Assembly (NCBI RefSeq): GCF_030272615.1
Contig: NC_081407.1
Span: 373,200,998 to 373,264,997, forward strand
Reading direction: 5' to 3'
Length of the DNA stretch: 64,000 bases
Source of the DNA: Cryptomeria japonica
Lineage: Eukaryota; Streptophyta; Pinopsida; Cupressales; Cupressaceae
This document shows positions 34,097 to 45,581 of the stretch, in pieces. The notes beneath the pieces were generated by a model, which made no database searches, was not told the origin of the DNA, and saw nothing but the letters and a program-made list of their open reading frames with translations. Position 1 is the stretch's first letter, and each line of letters opens with the position of its first letter. The position numbers and the translations under genes were made by a program.

Positions 34097-35907
34097 AGCG
34101 GTCATATGAACACTACGTGCATATGCAAGTTAAAGTACAGAAAAGTAAACATTATTTGAAAAAGGATATATCCATAAGTTGTCGGACGAAGCCCCCAACG
34201 GCATCTGCAGTACTCAGTTAGGAACCACAACCTACAAAACCACATGTTAGATCACAAAATCACCTAATGCTTACTAAGGAAGGTGATGAAAATTCGAGGG
34301 TAGCTATATGCCCCCCCCTGTTTCGGCTTGCTAATTTTAGTGAGTTGAAACAAGGTATCATGTTTACCACTTCGAATTGTTAAAGAATATTGATGACAAA
34401 TGCTCACAAGAAGATTTGATATGAGATCAAAAACTAATGGAGAATCATTTGGTAAGAAAGAGGACTAAATCTCAATTCCAACACAACAAAGAGTGTGAGG
34501 ATTTGAGAGTTCTCTAACACAAGATGAAGGATGTCAATGGAAACAAAATGCAAAGAGAAGAAAAGAAAGGAAAAAAGCATGAATACACACATATGAGAAG
34601 AATAGTGAGAGAGAAAACATGGACTTCTCGCCCCTAGATCTTGTCTAGGTGATCCATGGGAAAAAGGACATGGAAAACTAGCCCCTAGAGTCTGTCTAGG
34701 TGATATATGTAAGGGAGGAGAGTGAGAAAGTCTAGCCTTATGCCGCTAGTTCCACTCAACCTCGTGCATGTGTGTGTAAGTGAGGTTAGAAGCATCTCAT
34801 AGGAGTCTATGCCCGAGTATGATACAACTTGTATATGTATAGTACAAAAGCGTGACATCTCGCTCTAAGAGTCTCTGCTCTGGTTCCGAGAATAATCACC
34901 TTGCATAAAAGAAAAATGGAGACATCTCGCTCTAAGAGTCTGTGCTCTGGTTCTGAGAATGACCCATTGCTCAAAAAGTGTAATGTTTATATCATAAGCA
35001 AAGTAGAACAAGGATACCTCCCTTCATCACAAAAGAAGATACCCCCAAAAATGCAACAATGTCATAGATCCAAGCAAGAGAGTTTTGCACTCTTTAAGCA
35101 AGGATAAGATAGTTGAAAAAGGGATATCTTGTAGTATGTGTAAAGGAGATCCTTAGAGGAGAAGAGATCTTTGTACAAAAGACACTTATCCCCGAGAGGA
35201 ATTGTGTTAGACAAATATAACGTCTTCTAGAATAAGACAAAGAAGAGAATAAGAATGCAATACTTCCTTCTTTTGTGAGGTGAAAGTGATTCTTAATGAA
35301 GGATGACTCTCTTTTTAACCCAATCGGGAGAGTGAATTCATTATGGATGTATTTTACCAAGTGCAAAAGAGGTTGTAGTCAAGGACTTACACCTCTTGTA
35401 AGAGAGAATCCTTGAACAAACAACAAATGCATACAAGGAATAACATCAAGTAATAAAGTTCACACCATCCACGAAATAGGAAAAGGTGGATCCTTAGATA
35501 AAAATAAGGAAAGATCATTGCCTCCCAAGGATAAGGTCAATGAGAAGAACTTACACAGTCTTCCGGGGAGAGATTTAGACATAAGCAAAATGTACAACAT
35601 ACTGACATGAGTTCGTGCAAGCAAGACATTAGTGTATGTAAAATGCTCCTCACAAGAAGTGGGTAAGGTAAGAAAGAGAATACACATCTTCTCCCATATC
35701 TAGGAGAAGAGGATTCTAAAGAAAAGATGATCAATATTTCCACATTATTATCCCATAGGAACAAGAGATAACATAGAAAAATTAGGCTATTATGTTGCTT
35801 CAAAAATATGATTGCACTTGAAATTGTACCATCATGAATGACAATGAGTCCCCAGTAAATGAGCTACCAATGTCACATAATGATGAGCAACATAATAGCC
35901 ATTAATG
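34097..35907 (-). other. Element B 3' non-coding region
   Basis: Non-coding; the 34560-35850 part is collinear with 21030-23050 in element A (for example GGTGATCCATG and CTCTAAGAGTCT...GAGAAT phrases). No RT or integrase sequence. Confidence 0.7.
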
Positions 35908-38900
35908 TTATTTAAAGACATGATAGATTGAATGAGGTATTTGAATATGACATGCTAAATGCTCAACTAGAAGTGAGATCAAAAACATGTATAAAATGAT
36001 AAGAATTGAAGAAGAAAAGTTACAAGAAATCTTAGAAGAGAGATGAGTGTAATTTATTAGAGCCTTATCCCTGGAGGAAAGGACTTTATGATGAATAGGA
36101 GATAAAGATTCATAAGTGGATTTAGAAATTTGAGGGGAGTCATAAAGAGATTTGTTCATCACCAAGATTTCCTTATGAGGGGAATGAGAGTTGATAGAAG
36201 TAGAAGATGATTTAGTTGAAGTGAGATCATCATCACTACTAAATATAGCATTCACATTGAGAGATGATCTTTTAGATGCTTTGGTGGGCTTAGAAAGATT
36301 ATATCCAAGTCCAAATGAATATTCATGCATGTTATGTTCTAAAGGAACTTTAATTCCTTGTTCATTTGCGCCACAACCATTTCCACTATAGCCACTCTTA
36401 GCCAAAATGTGAAAACCACGACCATAACGATTAGCCATTTCAGAAAGAAAAGGTGGTTTTTCATAAGACAAAGAATCAAATTCTTCAGAATTAGAGGTGT
36501 GAGGAGAAGAAGTTTGAGAAGCGGCCACAAAATTATTGCTCATAGGTTCAGGTAAGATTGATTGATCTCTAGTTTCTTCCTTCTCTTTAACTTTAAGCTC
36601 TCTAGGAGGAACCCTATACTCACCTACAAAGGTGGGATTAAAATCAAGAGATCCCCAATCGTCTTCTGCGAGAACCTTCTCAGGATCAAAAGCCTTTTCA
36701 TGTGTAGACTCAAGTCGAGAAGGATCTTCTTCAGGAGCTTTAGGCTCATCCAAAGAATTTTGATTATCAGAGGGTAATGATTCATCCATAGGTATCTTGT
36801 TTAAAGAGTCATCACTAGAAGAGGAAGGTTTAGAAGAACTCCCTTTGGAAGTAGATGTTTGCAAACAAGCCTGAAGATTAGTATCACCTATCAAGGTATA
36901 TGTCTTATTGTTATAAATGAATTTAACTTGTCTATGCAATGTAGAGGGGACAACTTGCATACTGTGAATCCAAGGTCTCCCTAATAACAAGTTGTATGTT
37001 AGATTTCCCGACATAACATGGATAGGAGTAGGCAAAGTAACAGGTCCCACTGTGATGGGTAAGGTGATAATACCTAATGAAGACTTAGCCACATTATCAA
37101 AGCCTCGAATGGGATGAGAGTCAGGCTCGATAAGGGATGTATCCACATTCATCTTATGCAATAGATTAATGCTACACACATTAAGGCCAGAGCCATTATC
37201 TACCAGTGTTCGTCTTATAGCAGTGTCATTTATGATAACCACAATCATCAAGGGATCACATTGATGTTGAATTTCGCTAGTAGGCAACTCATCTTGAGTA
37301 AACACAATTTGAGCTTTAGAATTCATCACAGAGTTAACCAAAGACACTATATTACTAGATGTATTAGGTGGAGGAACATTCAAATCTTTCAAGGCATCTT
37401 GTAACATTCCATGATGAGTGGAAGAAGTTTGCATCAAATCCCAAAGGGATATCTTAGCAGGAGTAGTTTTAAGTTGTTCTATGAGATCATATTCCTTACC
37501 AAGAATTTGTGAAATACGAGGAGCTTGAGGAAGGGAAGGAGGAAGAGACACTGGAGTAACAGGAGGAAGATTAGGCTGCCTATTATTTCTGGTATTATAA
37601 GTATGGGCAACCGCATGATAACTCTCTCTAGTCAGTTGCTTAGCATACTCATAAGGGCTCTTAGTAGAATAACCTCCTTGCACAGTAATAATAGGTTTCT
37701 TAGGAGTGCAAAAAGAATCATTAGCATAACCACCTTGAACCACTAAGATAGGCTTATTTAAAGGTTGAGAATTTTGAGAAGGACAAGCACCTTGGACAGT
37801 GAAGAGAGGTTTGTTAGGTGTTTCATTCACATGTATCAAATTGATTGAGGATGGTTTAGAGGAATGAACAAAAGTGTTGGAATAATTATTAATAGTCTTC
37901 TCTTGCACTAAAATCTTATCATGGATTAAATCAATTTTAGGAGAGAGACAAGGGGTAGGCATTGATGTTCTAGTAGGAAAAGTAATACTAGGAAAGGTCA
38001 TATCATCCTCTATCATCAAAGGATCTACATGGGGAATAAACTCTCTAGGAGAAGGATCAACATTACTCTCTAAAGTCTCACTTTTGAGAGGGAAATCTTT
38101 GAAAGAGATGTTAACCATCTTGCTTTGAACTAGGGTTTCCTTATGAGTAGAACCAAGTTGAGGAGAAGGAGATGCTTTATTTTTAGAGGGAGAATAATTG
38201 AGATTCAAGGAAGGAGAGAAACTATCAAGGGAGTTTCCAATCTTGATTTCATCCCCTTTGGCTAGGGGTAGAGAATAATCTATACCTTCTTCTAATTGTT
38301 CATCCCAAATAGTGAGGTTGTTGAAAGGAATGTTTGAAGTGTTGTCAATTTCGGGAGAGGAGATAACATTGTTTATTAATTCTGCATCCTTAGGAGGGAG
38401 AGCATCAATAGATGTGTTAAACTCATCCTCTTTCCTCAAAATATGTTCAATAGGGGAGAGAGAATTAAGGAAATTGCTTATTATTTCATCTTCTTTCTCT
38501 AAGGGATGCTTATGGGTAAGACAAACTTTAGGAGAAGGGTAAGCATTTATCATTAATTCATCATCTCTAGTGGGAATTTTGTTGGAAAAGGAAATGCCAT
38601 CACTAGGAAATGTAGGGATCATGTCATCTTCTTGCACAAAAGGATCCTCATGAAGGGAGTGTTTTTTAGGAGGAACATGAACATATTTCTCCAAAGATTC
38701 ATGCTTAGGAAGGAGATCTTTGAAAGAAGTGTTCATAACCTCTTGTTGCACTAACATGCCCCCATTGGAAGGACCAACTTTAGGAGAAAATAAGTCAATG
38801 TCCATCAATACGTTTTCACTTAGAGAGGCATCATGTAGGGAAGGTGAAGTAACATTAAGAAAGGTGTTTATGATATCATTCTCTTCCTCTAGGATAGATA

Positions 38901-39105
38901 AATAGGAAGGGCACATTTTAGGAGAATTGTCAAGATCACTCTTAAAGTCTTCATCCTTAGAGCATGGGAGAGTCTCAAAGGGATTGGAAGCAACTCTTTT
39001 AGGCACTAAAATGTTGTTATAGATGGGGGGAGATTCCTTAGGAGAAGGAGAAATTGAAACAAGGGAAGCTAACCCATTATCACATCTATGAAATGAATGC
39101 ATCAT
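35908..39105 (-). CDS. Element B ORF: repeat-rich N-terminus, aspartic protease, G-patch
   Basis: Uninterrupted 1065 residues. About 1-560 is low-complexity Ser/Pro/Asp-rich spacer with an internal duplication of about 60 residues (starting near 108 and 318; both have LVQ...FKD...ED(D)M...FPS) and three VQG(G/A)(Y/C) repeats. The retropepsin is at about 600-720: RRTLVDNGSGLNV with catalytic Asp636, then YNLLLGRPWIHSMQVVP. The G-patch is at about 893-920: GRGFHILAKSGYSGNGCGAN. Protease plus G-patch is the Tat-type Ty3/gypsy arrangement, but no capsid, RT, RNase H or integrase follows. The start is the first ATG of the frame, about 310 bp after the primer site. The open frame suggests recent activity. 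Confidence 0.85.
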   Translation of the reverse strand: MMHSFHRCDNGLASLVSISPSPKESPPIYNNILVPKRVASNPFETLPCSKDEDFKSDLDNSPKMCPSYLSILEEENDIINTFLNVTSPSLHDASLSENVLMDIDLFSPKVGPSNGGMLVQQEVMNTSFKDLLPKHESLEKYVHVPPKKHSLHEDPFVQEDDMIPTFPSDGISFSNKIPTRDDELMINAYPSPKVCLTHKHPLEKEDEIISNFLNSLSPIEHILRKEDEFNTSIDALPPKDAELINNVISSPEIDNTSNIPFNNLTIWDEQLEEGIDYSLPLAKGDEIKIGNSLDSFSPSLNLNYSPSKNKASPSPQLGSTHKETLVQSKMVNISFKDFPLKSETLESNVDPSPREFIPHVDPLMIEDDMTFPSITFPTRTSMPTPCLSPKIDLIHDKILVQEKTINNYSNTFVHSSKPSSINLIHVNETPNKPLFTVQGACPSQNSQPLNKPILVVQGGYANDSFCTPKKPIITVQGGYSTKSPYEYAKQLTRESYHAVAHTYNTRNNRQPNLPPVTPVSLPPSLPQAPRISQILGKEYDLIEQLKTTPAKISLWDLMQTSSTHHGMLQDALKDLNVPPPNTSSNIVSLVNSVMNSKAQIVFTQDELPTSEIQHQCDPLMIVVIINDTAIRRTLVDNGSGLNVCSINLLHKMNVDTSLIEPDSHPIRGFDNVAKSSLGIITLPITVGPVTLPTPIHVMSGNLTYNLLLGRPWIHSMQVVPSTLHRQVKFIYNNKTYTLIGDTNLQACLQTSTSKGSSSKPSSSSDDSLNKIPMDESLPSDNQNSLDEPKAPEEDPSRLESTHEKAFDPEKVLAEDDWGSLDFNPTFVGEYRVPPRELKVKEKEETRDQSILPEPMSNNFVAASQTSSPHTSNSEEFDSLSYEKPPFLSEMANRYGRGFHILAKSGYSGNGCGANEQGIKVPLEHNMHEYSFGLGYNLSKPTKASKRSSLNVNAIFSSDDDLTSTKSSSTSINSHSPHKEILVMNKSLYDSPQISKSTYESLSPIHHKVLSSRDKALINYTHLSSKISCNFSSSILIILYMFLISLLVEHLACHIQIPHSIYHVFK

Positions 39106-39414
39106 GACAACAATTTTCCTTTTTCAAATGATAACACATGCAAAATAGAAGGAAATGTTTAATTCTAACCAATGCAAGCACTTAGAATGTAGATTTATAA
39201 AATGAAATTTATGATTCAAATGAGTTCCTAAATCAGATTTGAAAGTATTGATCCCAATTAAGCTATCCACAAGTTCAACTTTGAATTTTAGCAAAAATTT
39301 CCTCTAAATTTTTGAATTTTGCAAGAAATTAAAACTTGTAAATACAAATTTGAATTTGAAATAGCATAAACACTCAAATTTGAAAACATAAATCAGAATT
39401 AGAGAAGATTGGAA

Positions 39415-39432
39415 TTCACGTCGGGTTCACCA
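39415..39432 (-). promoter_or_regulatory. Element B primer-binding site (tRNA-Trp type)
   Basis: TGGTGAACCCGACGTGAA on the minus strand, 3 bp from LTR-B. It matches the complement of the plant tRNA-Trp 3' end over all 18 bases as I recall it. Confidence 0.8.
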
Positions 39433-39435
39433 AAA

Positions 39436-40340
39436 TGTGTGGGTGAAAAAGTGACACTAAGCAAACATGCCCTAATCTCACTTTCAATCACACATTTGTG
39501 GAATACGAAAGAGCCTAGAGGTATCACACAATTGGCTACTTCTTTTTGTGGAAGAGAGAGCCACAGGATACCTATTAGGATTTCTATTCCTTTGTTGTAA
39601 TTGAAAGATAAAATGATGCAAGTTCAATTCCTAACCCCAAAGTGCAAGTACGAACTAATAACAAGATTGCAGAATTGAACTTAAACAATGGAAAGCTGTA
39701 AACACAAGGACAAGACAAGAATGCAAATGCGTACCCGGAGTTAAAATCTGAGTGAAAATGTTTGGGACGGGGGCGCGGGCGCCACTGTCCTGATTCTGCA
39801 CCTGAAACTGCTCCGGAAACTGTTGTTTTGCAACCTGGAAAGCTGTCAAAAATGCTGAAAACTGCTGTCTGTCAGGAGGACCAAGGCGCCCAGCACCCCT
39901 GTCCCAGGGACCAGGGCGCCCAGCGCCCCTGTCCTGGTAGGACTAGGGCACCCCATGCCCCTGTCCTGGTCTTTTGCTCTGCAATTTGGTGTGTTGTTTA
40001 GTCTTAGTCTGCTTCCATCGGATCTGCAACTTGCGGCGTCGTCCGAATCCCGAAACCTGCACTTATATCTGAAAAGGTGTTTTGGGCGGCTATATAGGGT
40101 TTTGCCTTAGTCAAACCCCCGCTTTGGTGATTTCCACCTCCACGAATAGACAAGTTGTATTGTAAAAGTAATGTGTGTGCAGACCTTGTGTGTGTGCAAG
40201 ATCCTAAAATGCAAGTAAGCAAACTAGAGCAACCTAGAAAGTAAACCCTAATTGCTTGTAAATGATAATGTAAATGCTCCAAATCAAGATGTAAAGAGAT
40301 CTAAAGCATGAATACAAGTGATATAATGAGGCTTATGCAA
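39436..40340 (-). repeat. LTR-B, partial (R/U5 side of the inner 5' LTR)
   Basis: 905 bp matching 32440-33312 closely. It is about 32 bp longer because the GC-rich block at about 39880-39970 has an extra unit. It stops abruptly at 40340, where the inverted patch begins. Confidence 0.9.
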
Positions 40341-40780
40341 TGGTGAACATCCTTTTTGATTATTCATAGTTAGATCTGAAAATTGGATTCCTTGATTACA
40401 TTTCCATGTTTGATCTTTTGCAAAATTTTAGAGGTTAATTGCATAAAAACCCTAAATTTTCTTTTTAAGTAATTAAACTTGTCAAATGTTTAATTGTTGA
40501 TGCTTGTTTCAGATCTGCCCTTCTATTACAAATTATCAATTCATATTTGTGCTTTAATTCTGAAAATTAAGTGGTTAAGTGTCAAAACCCTAATTTTTGA
40601 AACCCTCTTGATTCAACCTTTGTCCGACAATTTCACTGATCAAAACATCTCCAAATTAGCTGTAACTTTGGATTCCGCAATAAAATCATAATATCTTTCA
40701 TCCTTGAAAATTTGGAAAAAAGTTGCAAATCTCGTCCATATCTTTTCAAGTTGATATCTCTAGGTCGGCCAAAAGTTGAA
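40341..40780 (+). repeat. Inverted patch: C leader plus a scrap of LTR-B
   Basis: 40341-40728 is the reverse complement of about 46352-46760 (C primer site and leader), so it lies opposite to everything around it. At its edge TGGTGAACATCC lacks the 11 bp of primer site present at 46743-46760; the loss is flanked by GAAC on both sides. About 40745-40780 (CTAGGTCGGCCAAAAGTTGA) is an inverted piece of LTR-B (compare about 33585-33605). Confidence 0.8.
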
Positions 40781-41406
40781 ATACCTTGTTGTAAGGATGT
40801 TTGTATCCTTATATGCGAAGGTATAGATGTTGTTGTTTGTTGTATGTTGTATGTTGTAGCACGTAATGTGTTGTAAGTGATCTCCTCTTCAATGGTTGAA
40901 TCCTTGTCTTGAATGCAACACTTAGCCTTGAATGGAGACTTAGAATGATCAATTGCTTGAAGGAATGCTTGAATGCTTGAATGCTTGAATGTTTGAATAT
41001 CGTTTTCACCTTTTTCCCTCCTCCTCAAATGAGAGAGGAAAAGTAGTTTATATACTTGCCAATTAGGGTTAAAAGACTGATTTTCCCGACCTTAGGCCGA
41101 CCAGGAAATGTTATTTTCCAAATTGCAAACAAAAAGACGCGAAGTCCCATAGGAGACCGGGCCCAAAATAGGGCCAGGGACCAGGGCGCTGGGCGCCATT
41201 GTCTTGGGGGACCAGGGCGCTGGGCGCCATGGTCCCACCTCCAGGGACAGCGGGGTGCAAGGAGGATTAGGCCAAGGTGCTGAGAAATGCAGTTTTTGAT
41301 GTCGTGAGCCAGTTTCGGGGTCTCCATTCAGGTTCAGTGTTGCGTCGCCATCGTGAAGACCCAAATGCAGTCAAAATTGCAAGTGTCGCAATTTTAGGAT
41401 GCTACA
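40781..41406 (-). repeat. LTR-C3, partial (3' LTR of element C)
   Basis: 626 bp matching 47374-48029, with the outer part lost at 40781. Two GC-rich 30-bp units at about 41171-41252. Confidence 0.9.
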
Positions 41407-41421
41407 TTTAGCCCCCACTTT
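41407..41421 (-). promoter_or_regulatory. Element C polypurine tract
   Basis: AAAGTGGGGGCTAAA on the minus strand adjoining LTR-C3. The same tract at 49306-49320 adjoins LTR-C2. Confidence 0.85.
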
Positions 41422-42149
41422 AGCGGGAGTATAAGCGTATGCCAATACTTCTGGTAAAGTACAAGGAAACAACATTGAAAAACTTTCACCACGTCAAGGA
41501 GGCAAGATACACCAAGCCCCCAGTGGACTAAGGATCTTACGACTTCGATTGACAAAGTAAAAGGGAAGATCACGAGGGAGAACCATGACTGTCAGTAGTA
41601 AGGTTCCCTCACTATGAGTCATGCAAGAAAGATATCAAAAATTTTCAAGGCAAGGTTAAATTTGCCAAGAAATTTTCAAGTATCTTGAAAAGATATGAAC
41701 GGGATGTATGCCCCCCTACGTTAAAACGATCGCACACGCCTCACCGGGGGTGATTGCTTTAAGGTAGTGATACATATAAGAATGAGAAAGGAAAGGAGCA
41801 CGTTATCACAAGGATTTAGCCCCCAAGTGTGAGATAAGCCCAAGGATAATAGACACAAAACACAAAGCACAAGGTGACTTCGCTTTCCTCAGGGTCAGTA
41901 TGCTGTATGATAATTCATGTATATCATATGTATGTATGCATAATTGTTCTTCATTCCCCAATCAAGGAAGGTCACCTAGAAGAAGGGAACACATGTGTCT
42001 TTTGAGTCAATATGAGAGAGATCAAGAGATCTCAATGCTTTGCATCGTCCTCAAGTAGACAACACTAAGGACAACAAATAGAAGAATGAGAATAACACAT
42101 AGAAGAAGTAACAAAAGAGAGGGGGAGAGAATCTGCTATGCTAATGAAA
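41422..42149 (-). other. Element C 3' non-coding region
   Basis: Short non-coding tail; 41422-41710 is repeated at 49321-49605, where it is joined to B leader sequence. Confidence 0.7.
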
Positions 42150-45100
42150 CTAGTCTAGCACGTCATCTACCCCCCGATCTTGCTGATCAATGTTTCGGGA
42201 AGGTAGGGAACACGCTAGAGGAGGAACATCCAACACAGCAGATGGAGCTATCACAAGATCCAAACAAGGGCTATGTTCATATCCCAAGCCGCGGTGTTCT
42301 TGTCTAGGAGCTAGGATAAGTGCTTTAGAAAATTCGTTAGATAAATGGTTATCAATATCAACAAGTTCATATTCACTATCAGAATGAACAGGAGAAGTAG
42401 CATTTTCATCATGAATAACATTTTCATCTATATCATCATCAAGATTTATAAAAATAGGATCTTTAACTCGCACAGGATCAAGACCATCATGCATCTTATG
42501 TTTAGGAGATTTCGGCTCAATCGTCGGCTGAGGAGAAAATGGAATAATGCTTGTTGAAGGTGTTTTTGGGGATTGCAAAGGTTGAGCTCTAAGACGACAC
42601 TTTCACCGTCGTTCACGTGCAGAACGATTTCGTCTGGTCTTAGTAGGAAGTTGAGCAGATTGAGGAGGAGAAATGTTCTCATCCTTATCACTTGGGTGTT
42701 TAGGTTGTGGTCTCTTAGGCTGGATAATAGGAGAAGAGGAAGGTCTCTTCTCTTTATAAAAGGACGGAGGAGGAACTGCTCCATATAAGGGAGAAATATT
42801 TGGTTTAGGAAGGAGACCAAGTCCATCATGACGAGGAGGTATAGGTCTACTCTTAGGAGGTTTATTAGATATAGGCATAGTCACATCCATAGGGATGGGT
42901 TGGAAATCTTCTTGAGGAAAGACATTAGTTTTATCTTTCAAAGGAAGAACTTCCTTCTCAAGAATGATAGGAATGTCAAGTTTGGGTGTTCTAGGTTCAC
43001 TTAGAGATAGGATCATGTCTGTTTTCCACTTTTGATAAGATTTGAAAAGATGATCACTTCGCGGAGGAAGAGATTGGAATTGTTTAGGCCAAAAATAATC
43101 AATAGGAACGCTAGAAGTTCTTTCAGCTGGTTTAAAGAGACTATGATTGACAGTAACAACTTCACCATTATGGGGAAATTTCAAACACTTATGAATAGGA
43201 GAAGCAATAGCTTTCATGGAAGATAGCCAAGAATAGCCTAGCTTCACATGAAATTGTTCGGATGATGGAATAATAGCAAAGTCCACATCAAGGGATTTGT
43301 TATGGACCTCAATAGGTAATGTAATAGAACCAATTGCAGGAGAAGAAAATGCATCAAATAGTTTCACAACCACATTTGTTTTGTCATAGATCACTTGATT
43401 CAATTGCAAAGTAAAAAGAAATTCTTCAGTAATGACATTAACCATACAAGAAGGATCAATAAGCACTCCACGGCAAGGTGTATTTTTGACTTTTGCAACT
43501 ATATATAAAGGACCGTCAGGTGCCCTGATAGTTTCACTAGAATCAAATGTGATGGAAGGTTCTTTAGGGATTTTCTGTTGCTCCACAAAATTAATCACAT
43601 TCAGAGTCATAGACACAAGATCATCAGGTGAGACAGAGGAATCAGTAGTATCAATCGCATTAGAGGTATGAGAAGGCAATGGATCAGTAAAAATCTGAAG
43701 ATTTTGGTTAGGAAGAGCTACAGATTTGTTGCCTTTATCATTCACACCAGAAACAGAGATAGTATTATTATCAATCAAATCTTGAATTTTACCCTTTAAA
43801 GCAAAACATTTTTCAGTATCATGCCCAGGTTGACGATGAAATTGACAAAAAGATTTGTTATCAAAATAAGGTGAATTAATCTTTGCAGGGTCAATTTGCC
43901 TTATAGGAGGAAGAGTAAGCACATTTTGTTCCAATAACTTATTCATAATACTATGCAATGATTCATTCAAAGGAGTAAACTTTCTTTCTCTCTTGAAAAA
44001 CTTAGAAATAGGAGACACACCTGATGCTGCATTCACATTGTTGTTGATGATGTTTTCATTGAATTTAATGGACTCTCTGTTTGGTTTAAACTTCCCAAAT
44101 GGTTGTTGACTACTATCACCCTTATCACTCGGAGCCATAGGATGTGATTGTTCCATTTGACTCACAGTCAGTTGATAATTGTGAAGAGTTGCGCACAACT
44201 GTTGGAAAGAAGTAAACTCAGAAAACTGGAGTTTTTCTCTAATGTCTTTTTGTAAATTAGAAATAAAGATTCTTTGAATATCATTGTCAGGCACTGGAAA
44301 AGAAATTTGAGCATACAAATGCTTATATCTACCAATGAAATCAGTCACTTTTTCTTTAACACCTTGTTTACAATGCATTAAATCAATCAAAGTAACTTTA
44401 GGACTTATATTGTTTTGAAATTGTTGAATGAAAGCATTTGCAAGTTGTTCGAAAGAAGTAATAGAATAGGAAGGCAACGAGCAATACCATTGTAGGGCTT
44501 TGTCTCTTAATGTTCTAGTAAACAGTTTTGTAAGCAACCTTTGGTCATAAGCAAAATCAGTACATATTGTTTGAAAGGTCTTAACATGTGTTAGAGGATC
44601 ACCCTTACCATTATAAAGCTCCAAATGTGGAATTTCAACATGTTTAGGGGGAATAGCTCGAACAATGTCAAGAGAAAGTGGACTCGCAACATCAAATGTG
44701 GGCACACTAAACTTAGATTGATTCATAGAGGCAATTTGTTGCTGTAAAGAAGAGATAGTTTGTGCAAGATTATTAATGGTCGCTTCAGTCGAATAGTTCA
44801 TATTAGACATGTTAGATTGTGATGGAGGTGTTATGTTATTGAAAGAAGGTAGAGAGTATGGTGGTGGGACACTATGATAGTTAGTCATAGGAGATGATTG
44901 GACAGGAGGAACACTACAAGGAGGAATGGAATGGTTAAATGAATTGCCCCCTTGCGTCATGTTCATTTGTGGAGATGTAATAGGAACACTTATTGAAGGA
45001 ATGAATGAAGAAGTCGGATTGAATGAAGGAAGAGGGTTGATTAAAGAAGAGGGATTGCCCCCATGACTGGTGATCATAGGAGGAATGTCTTATGTTGAAT

Positions 45101-45581
45101 TAGTCATTATGTTTGATGTAAAAGTAGGTATACTAGCAATAGAAGTCGTCAAAGGAATAGAATGATTGTCTTGAGTAGGAGGTTGTGTATAACCTAAGGT
45201 TTCGGCACAACTTTTCATAGGCATCACATTTGAATCCACAATGTGTGCAATACCACGCAAAATATCAATTCCATTCTTATCACTTTGAAGCATACGTTTT
45301 AGACCCTCAATTAAAGGAAGAGCTTGACTATCAGGGTATTCTTGAGACATCCACTGTCGAAAATCGTCAAATTGGTTATCCAATTTTGAAAGTTGTTCTA
45401 CAGAAACCTCATGGAGAGCTTCTTCATCATTAAGAGGATTAGAGGAATTACCCATGTCCTCGTTAAAAAGACCATCCAAATTAAGTTCCATCTCCTCAGT
45501 AATTAAACCTTGGAAGGACTTAATTCTAAGGCTTCGTCTAACGGGAATAGTGTAAGTAGGGCTTATTGTTGTAAAACTCAT
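42150..45581 (-). pseudogene. Element C Gag-protease ORF with two stop codons
   Basis: One frame of 1144 codons broken only by TAA at 45092-45090 and TGA at 42605-42603. The first part (163 codons) is acidic. The capsid (retrotrans_gag type) spans about codons 310-500: LELYNGKGDPLTHVKTFQ, LRDKALQWYCSLP, FIQQFQNN, VTDFIGRYKHLY. A zinc finger CQFHRQPGHDTEKC follows (Cys579, His582, His587, Cys592; CX2HX4HX4C). A protease-like fold has GVLIDPSCMVNVI (Asp709, but P-S-C instead of T/S-G), then KLGYSWLSSMKAI. A Pro-rich tail contains HDGLGLLPKP. No RT or integrase. Both stops fit a single C-to-T change (CAA to TAA, CGA to TGA). The altered protease motif may mean B-type protease is needed; that is inference. 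Confidence 0.85.
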
